DNA from: Firm-04 sp045591925
GTDB taxonomy: Bacteria; Bacillota; Clostridia; Oscillospirales; Ruminococcaceae
Length of the DNA: 64,000 bases
NCBI GenBank assembly: GCA_045591925.1
Contig: JAZNTW010000017.1
Span: forward strand, 62,001-126,000
Direction: 5' to 3'
Positions 49,791 through 58,680 of the stretch are shown piece by piece. The notes below the pieces were generated by a model. It saw only the letters and a program-made list of their open reading frames with translations. It searched no databases and was not told where the DNA came from. The position numbers and the translations under genes are program-made. Numbering within the stretch: the first letter of the stretch is position 1; every line of letters begins with the position of its first letter.

Positions 49791-50837
49791 TCAGAGGATT
49801 CCGGCAGCAGACATCTGCGAATCCCGAAATCCTGTATATATCAACGCGCCGGATGCGTTCCGTGTCAGTGTGAGCAGCATAGATGTGTGAATGGTTTCGG
49901 CAATGCCGCTCTGATTCTGATATTTTTCCTGTATCTGACGGTTTTCCGAGAGATTGTATTTGCTGTTCATGACCTGATATTTCACCTGCATTTGCACCAG
50001 ATAGGAGGGTAGCCCCTCTGTTTCAAGCGGCTTGATGCGGCTGATTTCCGCGGATACAAGCCGGCAGGAATCATAACGGGCTTCAACGCAAATCTCATGG
50101 CTGGTTTCCGGTGACAGCAGCGTATCGTCCGGCTGCTGCTTGGTCACAAAGAGATAGCGCAAATAGGCTGCTGACGTTTCACCGATATCGGAAAGCGTTT
50201 CGACAGACGGTAATTTTTTCAGCTCCATCTCATCGAGATTCATGGTCAGCGTATGCAGCCCGACCGGATATGCGGTTTGCCAATCCGTCCATTCGATCTG
50301 CTGATTGCGCAGGATGCCTTTTTGACTGCCTTTTTCGGCTTCAAGCAAGAGTGTGCCTTCCTCGTAGGAATAGGATTCCCATGCTTGATCCGACCAACGC
50401 GTGCCATCTGCATGATACAGATGATAATATGTTTTGTTTTGCTCCGTGAAGGAGGCGATCCAGAGATCGGAATTGGAGGCGGCAACCGGTACGATCGACT
50501 GGTAGATAAACGGAACGAGCTGTTCGCCGTTTGTTCGGATCATGCCGATCTGATCATACTTGCTGTCGCTGGGGCGCGCAATCAGAACGGAATCGCTCAT
50601 GATGCGTAAAAAGCCCCATGTCGGTTTGATCAGCACTCTGCCGTTTGCATTGACAGCGCCCCACAAACCGTCTGTTCCCTCAATCAGAGAGACTGCGCTT
50701 CTGTTTTCGACAGGCTGTGTTTCCTGTTCCGGCTGCTTACCTGTCGGGGAAGCAAGACGAAAGCTGATGATCGCGGTACTCAGAAACAGTACAGCAGCCA
50801 GCAGCGCAAAGATCAGCAGCTTCGTGCGGCTGTTCAT
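49791..50837 (-). CDS. exported protein with WG-repeat-like region
   Basis: A 348-residue protein with an uncleaved or signal-type N-terminal helix (about 6-28) and a large extracytoplasmic part. Residues about 50-190 have WG/KWG-like repeats (GLWGAVNANGRVLIKPTW, then GMIRTNGEQLVPFIYQ). The remainder is a mixed beta domain (SHEICVEARYDSCRL). No enzyme motif recognised. SD AAAGGAA precedes the ATG. It lies between purE and the glycosyltransferase gene and is probably co-transcribed with both. Confidence 0.7.
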   Translation of the reverse strand: MNSRTKLLIFALLAAVLFLSTAIISFRLASPTGKQPEQETQPVENRSAVSLIEGTDGLWGAVNANGRVLIKPTWGFLRIMSDSVLIARPSDSKYDQIGMIRTNGEQLVPFIYQSIVPVAASNSDLWIASFTEQNKTYYHLYHADGTRWSDQAWESYSYEEGTLLLEAEKGSQKGILRNQQIEWTDWQTAYPVGLHTLTMNLDEMELKKLPSVETLSDIGETSAAYLRYLFVTKQQPDDTLLSPETSHEICVEARYDSCRLVSAEISRIKPLETEGLPSYLVQMQVKYQVMNSKYNLSENRQIQEKYQNQSGIAETIHTSMLLTLTRNASGALIYTGFRDSQMSAAGIL

Positions 50838-50877
50838 AGGCGGTATTCCTTTCCGTATTGTTCAGACCGGACGCCGC

Positions 50878-52701
50878 TCAGAAGTGTGCCCCCTGATACG
50901 TGCTGTCATCCTCCTCGTCATCGAAATCATCATATTCCGAGTCGTCTGCGTGCTTGGCAGCATATTCGGAAGCATCCGCATCCTGCTCATCATCGAGCGA
51001 ATCAATCGTCACATCATTGTCGTAATCGTCGTCAGCCGAATCTGCAAACTCGGAAAATTCTTCTTCCGCAATCGGATCAGACTGCTGCTTTCCGAGCATG
51101 GAATCCTTCAGACCGGAAAATTTCTTCTTTACCGATGAGAAAAATTCGCCGGCGCGCTCTGTAAAGCTCGGTGCTTCGTCGAATGCTTCCTCGTCATATT
51201 CATATTCATCAGCGGATTTTGCGGCGGCTGCCGGTGCTTCGGCGTGATCGTCTTCATCGGCATAGTCAAGGTTATCATAGTCAATATGAACCTCGAACTT
51301 ATCCTCTTTTACTTGTGCAGCAGCTTTATCATCCGTGTCATCGTCATCATATTCGATCTCGTACTCGTCATCGTCCTCGTACTCGTCGTCTTCGTATTCG
51401 TCGTCATCCTCGTATTCGTCGTCATCCTCGTATTCGTCATCATCCTCGTATTCGTCATCATCCTCGTATTCGTCGTCATCCTCGTATTCGTCGTCATCCT
51501 CGTATTCGTCATCTTCCTCGTACTCGTCATCATCTTCGTACTCGTCGTCATCCTCGTATTCGTCATCGTCCTCGTACTCGTCGTCATCCTCGTACTCATC
51601 ATCGCCGTCCTCTGCAAGCGATGCGTCTACGATGGCATTGAATTTTGCGTCTGCTTCACGCTTGATGCGCTGTGCTTTTTCGAGCTTCTCGTCAGCTTCC
51701 GCATTCTCGTCCTCTGCGGTATCCTGCTGCATTTCCGCATTCGGCTGTTCGCTCTGCTCGGTCTCACGAATCAGATATACGGGGCGGTGCTTGACCTCAA
51801 GATAGGTCTTGCCGAGATACAAGCCCAAAATACCGGTGCAGAATACCTGCAAGCCGCCGAAGAATATGACACAGCAGGTTGTTGTCGCATAGCCAAGTGG
51901 ATCACCGCCGAACGCAAGCCGCTTCACGACCGTAAAGAGCAGCAGAATCAAGCCGATCAGGCAGGAGATAAAACCGATGATCGCCGTTGCGGTCAGCGGT
52001 GCGGTCGAAAAGCCGATGATGCCCTCCAGCGAATACCGGAACAGTCCCCAGAAGCTCCATGCGCTTGTACCGGCGGCGCGCTCTACATTTTCATATTCCA
52101 GATATTTGACGCGGAAGCCGACCCATGAGAAGATTCCCTTGGAGAACCGGTTGTATTCGCTCATGGACAGTACAGCGTCAACCATTTGTCTGGTCATAAA
52201 CCGGAAATCCTGTGCGCCGTCCACGATCTCGGTCTGCGAGATGCGGTTCATGATTTTATAGAACAATCTTGCAAACCACGAGCGAATCTTGGATTCACCA
52301 TCGCGGCTCACTCTGCGCGTGGTAGCACAATCGTATTCACCGCTTGCCACTGCCTCATACATTTCCGGCAAGAACTTCGGCGGATGCTGCAAATCGGCGT
52401 CCATGACGACACAGTAATCACCCTTTGCATTGGAAAGACCGGCGTAAATGCCCGCCTCCTTGCCAAAATTACGAGAGAACGAGATGTAGCGTACACGCTT
52501 GTCATATTTTGCCATGATTTGCAGAGAGCGCAGCGTGCGGTCTTTGGAACCGTCGTCAATAAAAAGGTATTCAAACTCCAGTTCGGGATGATCTGCCTGC
52601 ATAGAGGCAGAAATCTTGGTAATCTCTTTATAGAACATCGGCAGGACTTCCTGCTCGTTATAGCATGGTACAATGACTGAAATCAGCTTTTTTTCTTCCA
52701 C
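50878..52701 (-). CDS. GT2 glycosyltransferase with long acidic repeat tail
   Basis: A 607-residue membrane glycosyltransferase. N-terminal GT2 domain (about 1-210) of the polyprenyl-phosphate sugar transferase type: VIVPCYNEQEVLP, FIDDGSKDRT, VMDADLQHPP, and DGAQDFRFM. Two membrane helices (about 232-300) as in GtrB/CsbB. After about residue 320 a cytosolic tail of ~280 residues follows, with about 15 copies of DDEYED (one EE variant, one five-residue unit) and more acidic sequence. The GTG start with SD GGAGG at 6 nt is chosen. GtrB-like enzymes load sugars onto undecaprenyl phosphate; an acidic tail is not part of that family. Confidence 0.88.
   Translation of the reverse strand: MEEKKLISVIVPCYNEQEVLPMFYKEITKISASMQADHPELEFEYLFIDDGSKDRTLRSLQIMAKYDKRVRYISFSRNFGKEAGIYAGLSNAKGDYCVVMDADLQHPPKFLPEMYEAVASGEYDCATTRRVSRDGESKIRSWFARLFYKIMNRISQTEIVDGAQDFRFMTRQMVDAVLSMSEYNRFSKGIFSWVGFRVKYLEYENVERAAGTSAWSFWGLFRYSLEGIIGFSTAPLTATAIIGFISCLIGLILLLFTVVKRLAFGGDPLGYATTTCCVIFFGGLQVFCTGILGLYLGKTYLEVKHRPVYLIRETEQSEQPNAEMQQDTAEDENAEADEKLEKAQRIKREADAKFNAIVDASLAEDGDDEYEDDDEYEDDDEYEDDDEYEDDDEYEEDDEYEDDDEYEDDDEYEDDDEYEDDDEYEDDDEYEDDDEYEDDEYEDDDEYEIEYDDDDTDDKAAAQVKEDKFEVHIDYDNLDYADEDDHAEAPAAAAKSADEYEYDEEAFDEAPSFTERAGEFFSSVKKKFSGLKDSMLGKQQSDPIAEEEFSEFADSADDDYDNDVTIDSLDDEQDADASEYAAKHADDSEYDDFDDEEDDSTYQGAHF
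51355..51610. repeat. 18-bp tandem repeat coding DDEYED
   Basis: About fifteen units of an 18-bp motif (plus strand, CTCGTCGTCATCCTCGTA with third-position variants) in one block, including one unit short by a codon. Near-identity suggests slippage and likely length variation between strains without frame loss. Confidence 0.85.
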
Positions 52702-52763
52702 GTTGTTCCTCCAATCAGGACTGCACGGCAGCAGCCGCGAGTTCGCATAATCATACACTATAT

Positions 52764-52792
52764 ATTATACTCTATACGTCAAAAAAAAGCAA
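52764..52792 (-). promoter_or_regulatory. promoter upstream of glycosyltransferase and downstream purine genes
   Basis: Minus-strand TTGCTT (52792-52787), 17 nt, TATAAT (52769-52764); leader about 56 nt. No other clear promoter or terminator was found between here and the AICAR transformylase gene, so the purine genes may depend on it in part. Confidence 0.55.
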
Positions 52793-52885
52793 GGGGGAAA
52801 ACCAAAATAAAATGCAGAAAATGCCCCTCTGATTCCAAAGAATTTACGTCAAACTGCGAGAACAGGATGCCCGTCTGATTTGACG

Positions 52886-52932
52886 GAAAAAAACGGACTG
52901 CCTCCCATGGAGATATTCCATCAGAGACAGTC
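52886..52932 (-). terminator. intrinsic terminator
   Basis: Minus-strand GACTGTCTC...ATGGA pairs with TCCAT...GAGGCAGTC, then CGTTTTTTTCC. It ends the second glycosyltransferase transcript. Confidence 0.8.
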
Positions 52933-52943
52933 TGTTGTATTGT

Positions 52944-53927
52944 TTATTCAGATTCCGCAGAGGTGGATGCTGCATCGTTCAGATACTTCGCAATAATATA
53001 GCGCGGACGCTGCTTGACCTCTGCATAAATTTTCCCGATATATTCTCCGATAATACCGAGTGCCAGAAGCTGCAAGCCGCCGATCAGCCAGATGGAACAC
53101 ATGGTGCTCGACCAGCCAAGCTCGGAATGACCCGTCAGCTTCACGATAAACGCCCAGATAAACGCCGCCGTGCTCAGTATGAACATCAGAAGACCGATGC
53201 TTGTAATCATCCGAAGCGGCTTGTTGCTGAACGAGGTGATGCCGTTGATTGCAAAGGCGAGCATCTTTTTCAGCGGATATTTGCTTTCGCCTGCAAAACG
53301 CTCTGCACGTTCATAGTACACATTGCAGCTCTGGAAGCCAATCAGCGGCACCATGCCGCGCAGAAACAGATTGACCTCGCGGAAATTCGAAAGTTCCTGT
53401 AACACGCGCCGGCTCATCAAACGGAAATCTGCATGATTGTATACCACATCCGCGCCCATTGCAGACATGAATTTATAGAAGCCCTCGGCGGTGAATTTTT
53501 TGAAAAAGGTATCGGTATCACGCGCGCTCCGCACACCGTAAACGACCTGATTGCCCTCATAATATTTCGCAACCATTTCGTCAATCGCGTTGATATCGTC
53601 CTGCAAATCGGCGTCCATAGAGATCGCCATATCGCACTGGTCTTTGACGGTCATCAAGCCTGCAAGAACGGCGTTCTGATGACCGGCATTGTGTGCCAGA
53701 TTGATCCCTGAAAAAAACGAAGGCGATTGCGTATGGAGCTCCGTGATCATCTCCCATGTCCGATCCTTTGAGCCATCATTGATAAATACGATCCGGCTGT
53801 CCTTGGAAATCATCTTTTTTTCCAGCAGATTCATATATTTATCCTGAAGGCGCTTGGCGGTTTCTTGCAGAACCGCTTCCTCATTATAGCAGGGAATAAC
53901 CATATAGAGCGTCTCTGCTGCGTGCAT
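52944..53927 (-). CDS. GT2 polyprenyl-phosphate glycosyltransferase
   Basis: A 327-residue enzyme of the GtrB/DPM1 type: VIPCYNEEAVLQ, FINDGSKDRTWE, AISMDADLQDD, a HADFRLMSRRVL segment and two C-terminal helices (about 232-300), ending IYAEVKQRPRY. Very like the first half of the neighbouring transferase but without the acidic tail. SD AAAGGAG before the ATG. It lies 38 nt downstream of the LRR genes on the same strand, suggesting a shared surface-glycosylation role. Confidence 0.92.
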   Translation of the reverse strand: MHAAETLYMVIPCYNEEAVLQETAKRLQDKYMNLLEKKMISKDSRIVFINDGSKDRTWEMITELHTQSPSFFSGINLAHNAGHQNAVLAGLMTVKDQCDMAISMDADLQDDINAIDEMVAKYYEGNQVVYGVRSARDTDTFFKKFTAEGFYKFMSAMGADVVYNHADFRLMSRRVLQELSNFREVNLFLRGMVPLIGFQSCNVYYERAERFAGESKYPLKKMLAFAINGITSFSNKPLRMITSIGLLMFILSTAAFIWAFIVKLTGHSELGWSSTMCSIWLIGGLQLLALGIIGEYIGKIYAEVKQRPRYIIAKYLNDAASTSAESE

Positions 53928-53965
53928 GGTTCACGATCTCCTTTCCATCTGTCGAAAAATAATTT

Positions 53966-55714
53966 TTACTCCGCGTCTGCCGGAGAGTCCGCGTCTGCCG
54001 GAGACTCTGCGTCTGCCGGAGACTCTGCGTCTGCCGGAGACTCCGCGTCTGCCGGAGACTCTGCGTCTGCCGGAGACTCTGCGTCTGCCGGAGACTTCGC
54101 GTCTGCCGATGACTCCAAATCGGTCGGCTCCTCTGTATCTGCATCTGCATCCTCTGTGGAAATGCCGTAGCTTCTGTCGTAGGGGTCTTCTTCATCGTCA
54201 TCCTCAAGAATGCTGGTGTAATTCGGCTCATTGATCTGTTCCGCTGCTTCTGCGCTTGCAGAATCTTCCTCGGACGCTGTGTTTTTGCTGCGCTTTTTCA
54301 TCACGATCAGAGAAACAATGACCAGAAGAACGATGACGCCGATGATGATGCCCATGATGGCATTTTGACTCAGACCGATTTGCTTGAATGCAACGCCGTT
54401 TGCTTCGGCATATGCTTTTGCTTGGGATTCCGGACCGCCCTCAAGCAGGAAGCCGGATTGCAGAATTGTTTGCAGCGAACCATCCTCGCCGGAGCTGGTT
54501 GACTGGTAGCCGATGGCATGATCACCGATTTCCGTAACGGAATTCGGCAGACGGAGCGATTCCAGACCCGTGCAGCCAAAGAACGCCCAGCCGTCAATCT
54601 TGGTGACGGAATCCGGAATGGTAAGCTCCGTTAAGCTCTCGCAGTTATAGAAGGCGCTTTCGCCAATGGAAGTGACATTGTTTGAGAACTGGAACTTGCT
54701 CAGGTTGATACAGCCAGCAAACAGGCCGACCGGAATTTCTTTGATGCCGCGCGGAAGTGTGATTTCCGTCAGATTCTGACATTCCGAGAAAACGCCCTCG
54801 CCCAGTGCAGTCAGATTATCCGGCAATACTACGCTTTTGAGCTTGACTGCGCCGGAAAATGCACATGGCGCAATCGTTTTGATGTCCTTGGAGACGGTGT
54901 AAACCTCCTCCTCCAGACCGGCAGGATATGCAAGCAGACGCGTTCCGTTTGCCGATGTCAGCGCGCCGGCGTCGTCAACCGTATATGCGGGATTGTCCGG
55001 ATTCACGGTAAAGCTCTGGATGCCGATACAGGAAACGATCGCAAGGTCAGCGATTTCCTGAACCGAAGCCGGTATATGCAGTTCTCTCAACGAATAGCAA
55101 TAGGAGATGCTCTGCGCCTCGATGATTTCAACTTCCTCCGGAATGTTGATTTCTTCCAGCGCAATATCATAGTAAAAGGCAGCTTCCGGAATCTTTTTCA
55201 GATGCGCCGGCAGCTTGATGCTTTGGAGCGCATAGCAGTTTGCAAAGGCGTAAATGCCGATATCGGTTACGGAATCCGGAATTTCCAGCGATTCCAGTGC
55301 AAGGCAGAAATAGAATGCACCTGCTGCAATTTCGGTTATGGTATCGGGAATCGTTACGGATTTCAGCTCCGTACACTGGCTGAATGCACCCTCGTCGATG
55401 CGGACGATTTTCTCGCCCTCTGCTTCCTTCGGAATTTTCACCTCGGTTGCGGTCTTATCGACATAATTGACGGCTGCACCGCCGGATTCGAGCTTTCGGT
55501 AGCCAATCTGATCGACAATAAAGGTATTCTCGTCGGTGATCACCTCATCCGATTCGGCAGCATCATCCGCAGTTTCTTCTGCGAGTGTTTCCGTATTGGC
55601 TGCTGCGTCGTCAGTCTCATTTTCGGCAGCGGCAGGGAAGCCTGCGTTCAAAGTGAAAAACATTGCAAGACCGCAGCAAAATGACAGCAGTCGCTTATTC
55701 CAATTACGCTTCAT
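53966..55714 (-). CDS. LRR (BspA-type) single-pass surface protein with SPADAE-repeat tail
   Basis: A 582-residue protein. Signal peptide about 1-30; acidic Thr/Ala segment; about ten BspA-type leucine-rich repeats (about 75-430; repeats of the form CTELKSVTIPDTITEIAAGA and GESAFYNCESLTELTIPD); membrane helix AIMGIIIGVIVLLVIVSLIV; then a cytosolic acidic tail of ~85 residues with about seven SPADAE units. This is a receptor-like layout: extracellular LRR, one membrane pass, repeat tail inside. The ATG at 55714 overlaps the end of the upstream LRR gene; its SD GGAGG is 12 nt away, a little far. Confidence 0.85.
   Translation of the reverse strand: MKRNWNKRLLSFCCGLAMFFTLNAGFPAAAENETDDAAANTETLAEETADDAAESDEVITDENTFIVDQIGYRKLESGGAAVNYVDKTATEVKIPKEAEGEKIVRIDEGAFSQCTELKSVTIPDTITEIAAGAFYFCLALESLEIPDSVTDIGIYAFANCYALQSIKLPAHLKKIPEAAFYYDIALEEINIPEEVEIIEAQSISYCYSLRELHIPASVQEIADLAIVSCIGIQSFTVNPDNPAYTVDDAGALTSANGTRLLAYPAGLEEEVYTVSKDIKTIAPCAFSGAVKLKSVVLPDNLTALGEGVFSECQNLTEITLPRGIKEIPVGLFAGCINLSKFQFSNNVTSIGESAFYNCESLTELTIPDSVTKIDGWAFFGCTGLESLRLPNSVTEIGDHAIGYQSTSSGEDGSLQTILQSGFLLEGGPESQAKAYAEANGVAFKQIGLSQNAIMGIIIGVIVLLVIVSLIVMKKRSKNTASEEDSASAEAAEQINEPNYTSILEDDDEEDPYDRSYGISTEDADADTEEPTDLESSADAKSPADAESPADAESPADAESPADAESPADAESPADADSPADAE
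53972..54110. repeat. 18-bp tandem repeat coding SPADAE
   Basis: About seven to eight near-identical units of GACTCTGCGTCTGCCGGA (plus strand) at the 3' end of the LRR gene. Slippage would change tail length in whole six-residue steps. Confidence 0.85.
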
Positions 55715-57035
55715 CTTCGGTTGTTTCCTCCTCTGGTTCTGTGCTTTCGGTTGCTTCTTCGGTTTCCTCCGATTCCGCATTTTCTGTTGCTTCGTCAAGT
55801 ATCAGCGACACGGTATTTTCATCGGCTTCTTCCGTCTCCTGCGAGCCGGATTTTTTCTTTTTTCCGGAGAACGCAGCGGCAGCAAGAATGCCGAGAATTG
55901 CCGCACCGCATACGGAAATACCGATGATTTTGACAAGACTGCCGGATTTCTCCTCCTCGGCAGCGTCATCTGCTGTGCTGCTTTCGTTTTGTTTATTGTT
56001 CTCGACGATTGCGGCATCGGTATCCAGTGCTTCAAATTTGAATGTATTTTCAAACTCAAAGCCCTCGGTATAGGACTGCGCACCGGTATTCCGATATCCA
56101 TATACAATAAAGTCATCCTTGGAAAACAGTTTGCCCTCACGCGTGACATCCCAGCCGACTGCGTTATAGCCGATGGTCGTTACGGTTCGCGGAATGGTGA
56201 TGCTCTTCATCGGGGTAGAGATGAACGCCTGCTCTCCGATTGTCGTCAGCGTTTCCGGTAGCGTTACGGAGGTCAGCAGTGTTGAAGAAAATGCCGCCGA
56301 ACCGATGGTTTGCAGGTGATCCGGAAATGTAACGGTTCTCAGATTTTTACAGCTGTTAAAGCAAAAATCCGAAATCTCCGTGATTTTCTCTGGAATAACA
56401 ACCTCCGTCAAGCCGATACAGTCTGCAAATGCTGCTTTTCCGATGTATTCAAGATTTTCATGGAACTTGACTGCGGTGAGCGAGCCGCACTCTGCAAATG
56501 CACCGTGACCGATTGCAAGCACCTCGTCCGGAACCGTATATTCCGTTGGCTTCTGACCGACCGGATAGCGCAGCAGGGTTTGCCCCTCATCGGCATAAAG
56601 CACACCGTCTTTCGCTTCAAAATCGGTGTTGCCCTCGTCAACGACATATTCCATGACATTCGGACAGCCGACAAAGGTATATACACCAAGCTCGGTCACT
56701 GTCTCCGGAATGATGAACTTTGTCGCTTCGGCAATGCTGGTGAATGCGCCGTCACCGAGTGAAACGACCGTCAGATCGTCAATCTCTGATGGGATGGCGA
56801 TTTCAGTCTCACTGCCGGTGTATTGTTCGATGCGCGCTGCTTTTTGTGTTTCATCCGATTCGCGTACCAGAATCGAGTAGACGTAGTCTCCGCTGGTATA
56901 GGTTTGGACTTCCACTGCCTCGTAGTCGTCATCGGCAGCGCCTTCTTCGGCAAAGCATACCGTCGAAGCAGAGAACAGTGTAGCAAGTACGGCGGTAACG
57001 GCAGCGCCGCCGCGCAGGAACGCCTGAATTTTCAT
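55704..57035 (-). CDS. LRR (BspA-type) single-pass surface protein with acidic tail
   Basis: A 443-residue protein. Signal peptide about 1-29 (ends STVCFA); six or so BspA-like LRR units (about 75-300; FAECGSLTAVKFHENLEYIG, FADCIGLTEVVIPEKITEI); membrane helix IIGISVCGAAILGILAAAAF; then KKKK and a Glu/Thr-rich acidic tail of about 55 residues. Same layout as the downstream LRR protein, whose start it overlaps. The ATG at 57035 has GGGAG at about 10 nt; a longer in-frame extension to the leader is unlikely. Confidence 0.85.
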   Translation of the reverse strand: MKIQAFLRGGAAVTAVLATLFSASTVCFAEEGAADDDYEAVEVQTYTSGDYVYSILVRESDETQKAARIEQYTGSETEIAIPSEIDDLTVVSLGDGAFTSIAEATKFIIPETVTELGVYTFVGCPNVMEYVVDEGNTDFEAKDGVLYADEGQTLLRYPVGQKPTEYTVPDEVLAIGHGAFAECGSLTAVKFHENLEYIGKAAFADCIGLTEVVIPEKITEISDFCFNSCKNLRTVTFPDHLQTIGSAAFSSTLLTSVTLPETLTTIGEQAFISTPMKSITIPRTVTTIGYNAVGWDVTREGKLFSKDDFIVYGYRNTGAQSYTEGFEFENTFKFEALDTDAAIVENNKQNESSTADDAAEEEKSGSLVKIIGISVCGAAILGILAAAAFSGKKKKSGSQETEEADENTVSLILDEATENAESEETEEATESTEPEEETTEDEA

Positions 57036-57086
57036 ATTCGGAATACTCCCTCTCAAATGGATTCTTCTGCTGATCGCAAGGCGAAA

Positions 57087-57119
57087 ACAGGGCAGAAACG
57101 AGAACTGTTTCTGCCCTGT
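57087..57119 (-). terminator. hairpin in leader of LRR operon (terminator-like)
   Basis: A 13-bp perfect stem (ACAGGGCAGAAAC 57087-57099 with GTTTCTGCCCTGT 57107-57119). On minus only TTTTC follows. It lies between the LRR promoter and start codon, so it could act as an attenuator, or just end the DUF1015 transcript. Confidence 0.6.
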
Positions 57120-57203
57120 CGGATTCGTTATATGCTGTTGCAGGCAGGCGGTATATGGCTTCACCGGGATTTTCATATCTCCGGCGAAACACACCGCAAT
57201 GCC

Positions 57204-57232
57204 ATTATAACACATCTTTTCACAAATTGCAA
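57204..57232 (-). promoter_or_regulatory. promoter for the LRR-glycosyltransferase operon
   Basis: Minus-strand TTGCAA (57232-57227), 17 nt, TATAAT (57209-57204). The leader is about 160 nt and includes the 57087-57119 hairpin. Confidence 0.75.
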
Positions 57233-57257
57233 GCAAAATGCGGCTTTCACAAAATTC

Positions 57258-58514
57258 TCAGATTTCTGCCACAATTCGGCGTGCTTCCATATAGAAGCGC
57301 TTGTCGGCGGCATGACCCATGGAGAACGTCTTTCGCGGAAGTGCGCCGTCCTTGATAACGGTCGGGAACAACTCGGATTTCTGCATATCGGGCAGCAAAA
57401 TACCGAGGCTGTTTGCTTCTGCGGCAAGGGTTTCCACAACATCCATACCGTGGATATAGTCGATTTTTCCGCCGTTTTCGGTGAGCCAGCTGTCAAGGAA
57501 GCTCTGGACGCTGCCAACGGTCAGGTTGGAGGTCGGCTTGTGAATATAGTATACCTGCTTTTTGCCGCCGCAGATTACCGTAAATGCCTGCTCTGCGGTT
57601 TCATCTGTACGCAAATCAAGCGCTGCGGTCATATCGGCAAGCAGCTTCTCAGCATCAATCTGATTGAGGATACGGTGAATCGCCTCGAATTCCAGCGCAG
57701 GGCTGTGCAGATTGACCAGCTCAACGAGTGCATAGCGCATCGGTGCATTTTCGGTATCTGTCCCCGGATTTGCAGCTTTCCATTCCTCATAAAATGCCTT
57801 TGCAGTTGCAAGGGAGTGGTTGCCGTCGCCCATTGCATAGACCAGCGGATGCTCCGCACCGGATTCCGTGCCGAGCGTCGTCAGTGCTTCCAGAATGCGC
57901 TCCTGTGCAGCCTGCGGAACGAGCCAGCCCTTGATAGAGCCGCCGCCCTGAATCAGGTCTGTATCATAGAGCAATTCCATGCCAGTCTTTTCTGCTTCCA
58001 GCGGCTCAATGACGGTTTTCTTTGTGTCATCAAGCAGGATCATGATATGCGGCAATTCCAGTGCAGCACCGCGGCGAATCCGGACGCGAGGGGGGATTCG
58101 CTCTGCAACCGTTGCTTCGGTCGCGCGTACCGGTGAAACAGAGCCTTTGCTATAATCATATTGCTCCAAATCAATCTTGCCGATCAGACCTGCGCGCATT
58201 TTGCCGTCGCTCTGCATACGCTCAATATAGACCATTGCGTTCTTGTATTCCGTAAACACATTTGCAGAGAGATAGTCTTTCATCGACTGCTGAATGTTTC
58301 CGATACGCTCCATGACGTCCGAATCCTCCAGATAGACCTCCGGCAGAATCAGGCGAAGCGTGGATGCTTTTTCACCGACGATGCGCGCCGTTTCCGACCA
58401 ATAAGCCGGTTCGCCGGTATACTGGTCACAGGCACAGACTGCCCATACCTCAGACATATTCTGCGGATTCGGCAGCAGAATGTTCGCTGCGCTGAATGCT
58501 GTTTTCTTGCTCAT
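57258..58514 (-). CDS. DUF1015 family protein
   Basis: A 418-residue cytosolic protein typical of DUF1015: WAVCACDQYTGEPAYW near the N-terminus, ERIPPRVRIRRGAALELPHI, and the conserved YAMGDGNHSLATAKAFYEEW. The family is annotated as ParB-like or SerK-type kinase relatives in some organisms; SerK (free serine kinase) similarity is possible but unproven here. SD AAAGGA precedes the ATG at 58514. Confidence 0.85.
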   Translation of the reverse strand: MSKKTAFSAANILLPNPQNMSEVWAVCACDQYTGEPAYWSETARIVGEKASTLRLILPEVYLEDSDVMERIGNIQQSMKDYLSANVFTEYKNAMVYIERMQSDGKMRAGLIGKIDLEQYDYSKGSVSPVRATEATVAERIPPRVRIRRGAALELPHIMILLDDTKKTVIEPLEAEKTGMELLYDTDLIQGGGSIKGWLVPQAAQERILEALTTLGTESGAEHPLVYAMGDGNHSLATAKAFYEEWKAANPGTDTENAPMRYALVELVNLHSPALEFEAIHRILNQIDAEKLLADMTAALDLRTDETAEQAFTVICGGKKQVYYIHKPTSNLTVGSVQSFLDSWLTENGGKIDYIHGMDVVETLAAEANSLGILLPDMQKSELFPTVIKDGALPRKTFSMGHAADKRFYMEARRIVAEI

Positions 58515-58604
58515 ATTGATCAAATCCTTTCCTGAATCAAAAAGATATGCGGCAAAAAATCACCGCAATATTTTCCTAATATGTAAATTTCTGTCAAAAG
58601 GGTG

Positions 58605-58633
58605 TTTACAAATCCGTCTGTTTATGCTATAAT
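58605..58633 (+). promoter_or_regulatory. promoter for Nudix gene
   Basis: TTTACA (58605-58610), 17 nt, TATAAT (58628-58633). Confidence 0.75.
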
Positions 58634-58680
58634 AATAAGTAACAATAATCCATTGCAAAACCAATGAAAGGAATTTTTGA

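Noticed and set aside
51335..51805. Possible CRISPR array from regular repeats
   Set aside because: The units are 18 bp without spacers and lie in frame in a coding gene; they are a minisatellite.
51244..52128. Long plus-strand frames antisense to the glycosyltransferase (Val/Phe-rich, Ser/Tyr-rich and Arg/His-rich products)
   Set aside because: They are products of the 18-bp DDEYED repeat read in other frames, with no SD or promoter.
53966..54120. Possible CRISPR or DR-type array
   Set aside because: Contiguous 18-bp units coding SPADAE in frame, no spacers.
57036..57200. c-di-GMP riboswitch in the LRR operon leader
   Set aside because: The conserved GEMM core motifs were not found.
57036..57236. 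Leader peptide or N-terminal extension of the LRR protein
   Set aside because: The frame is open by chance through the hairpin; the signal peptide begins at the SD-preceded ATG at 57035.
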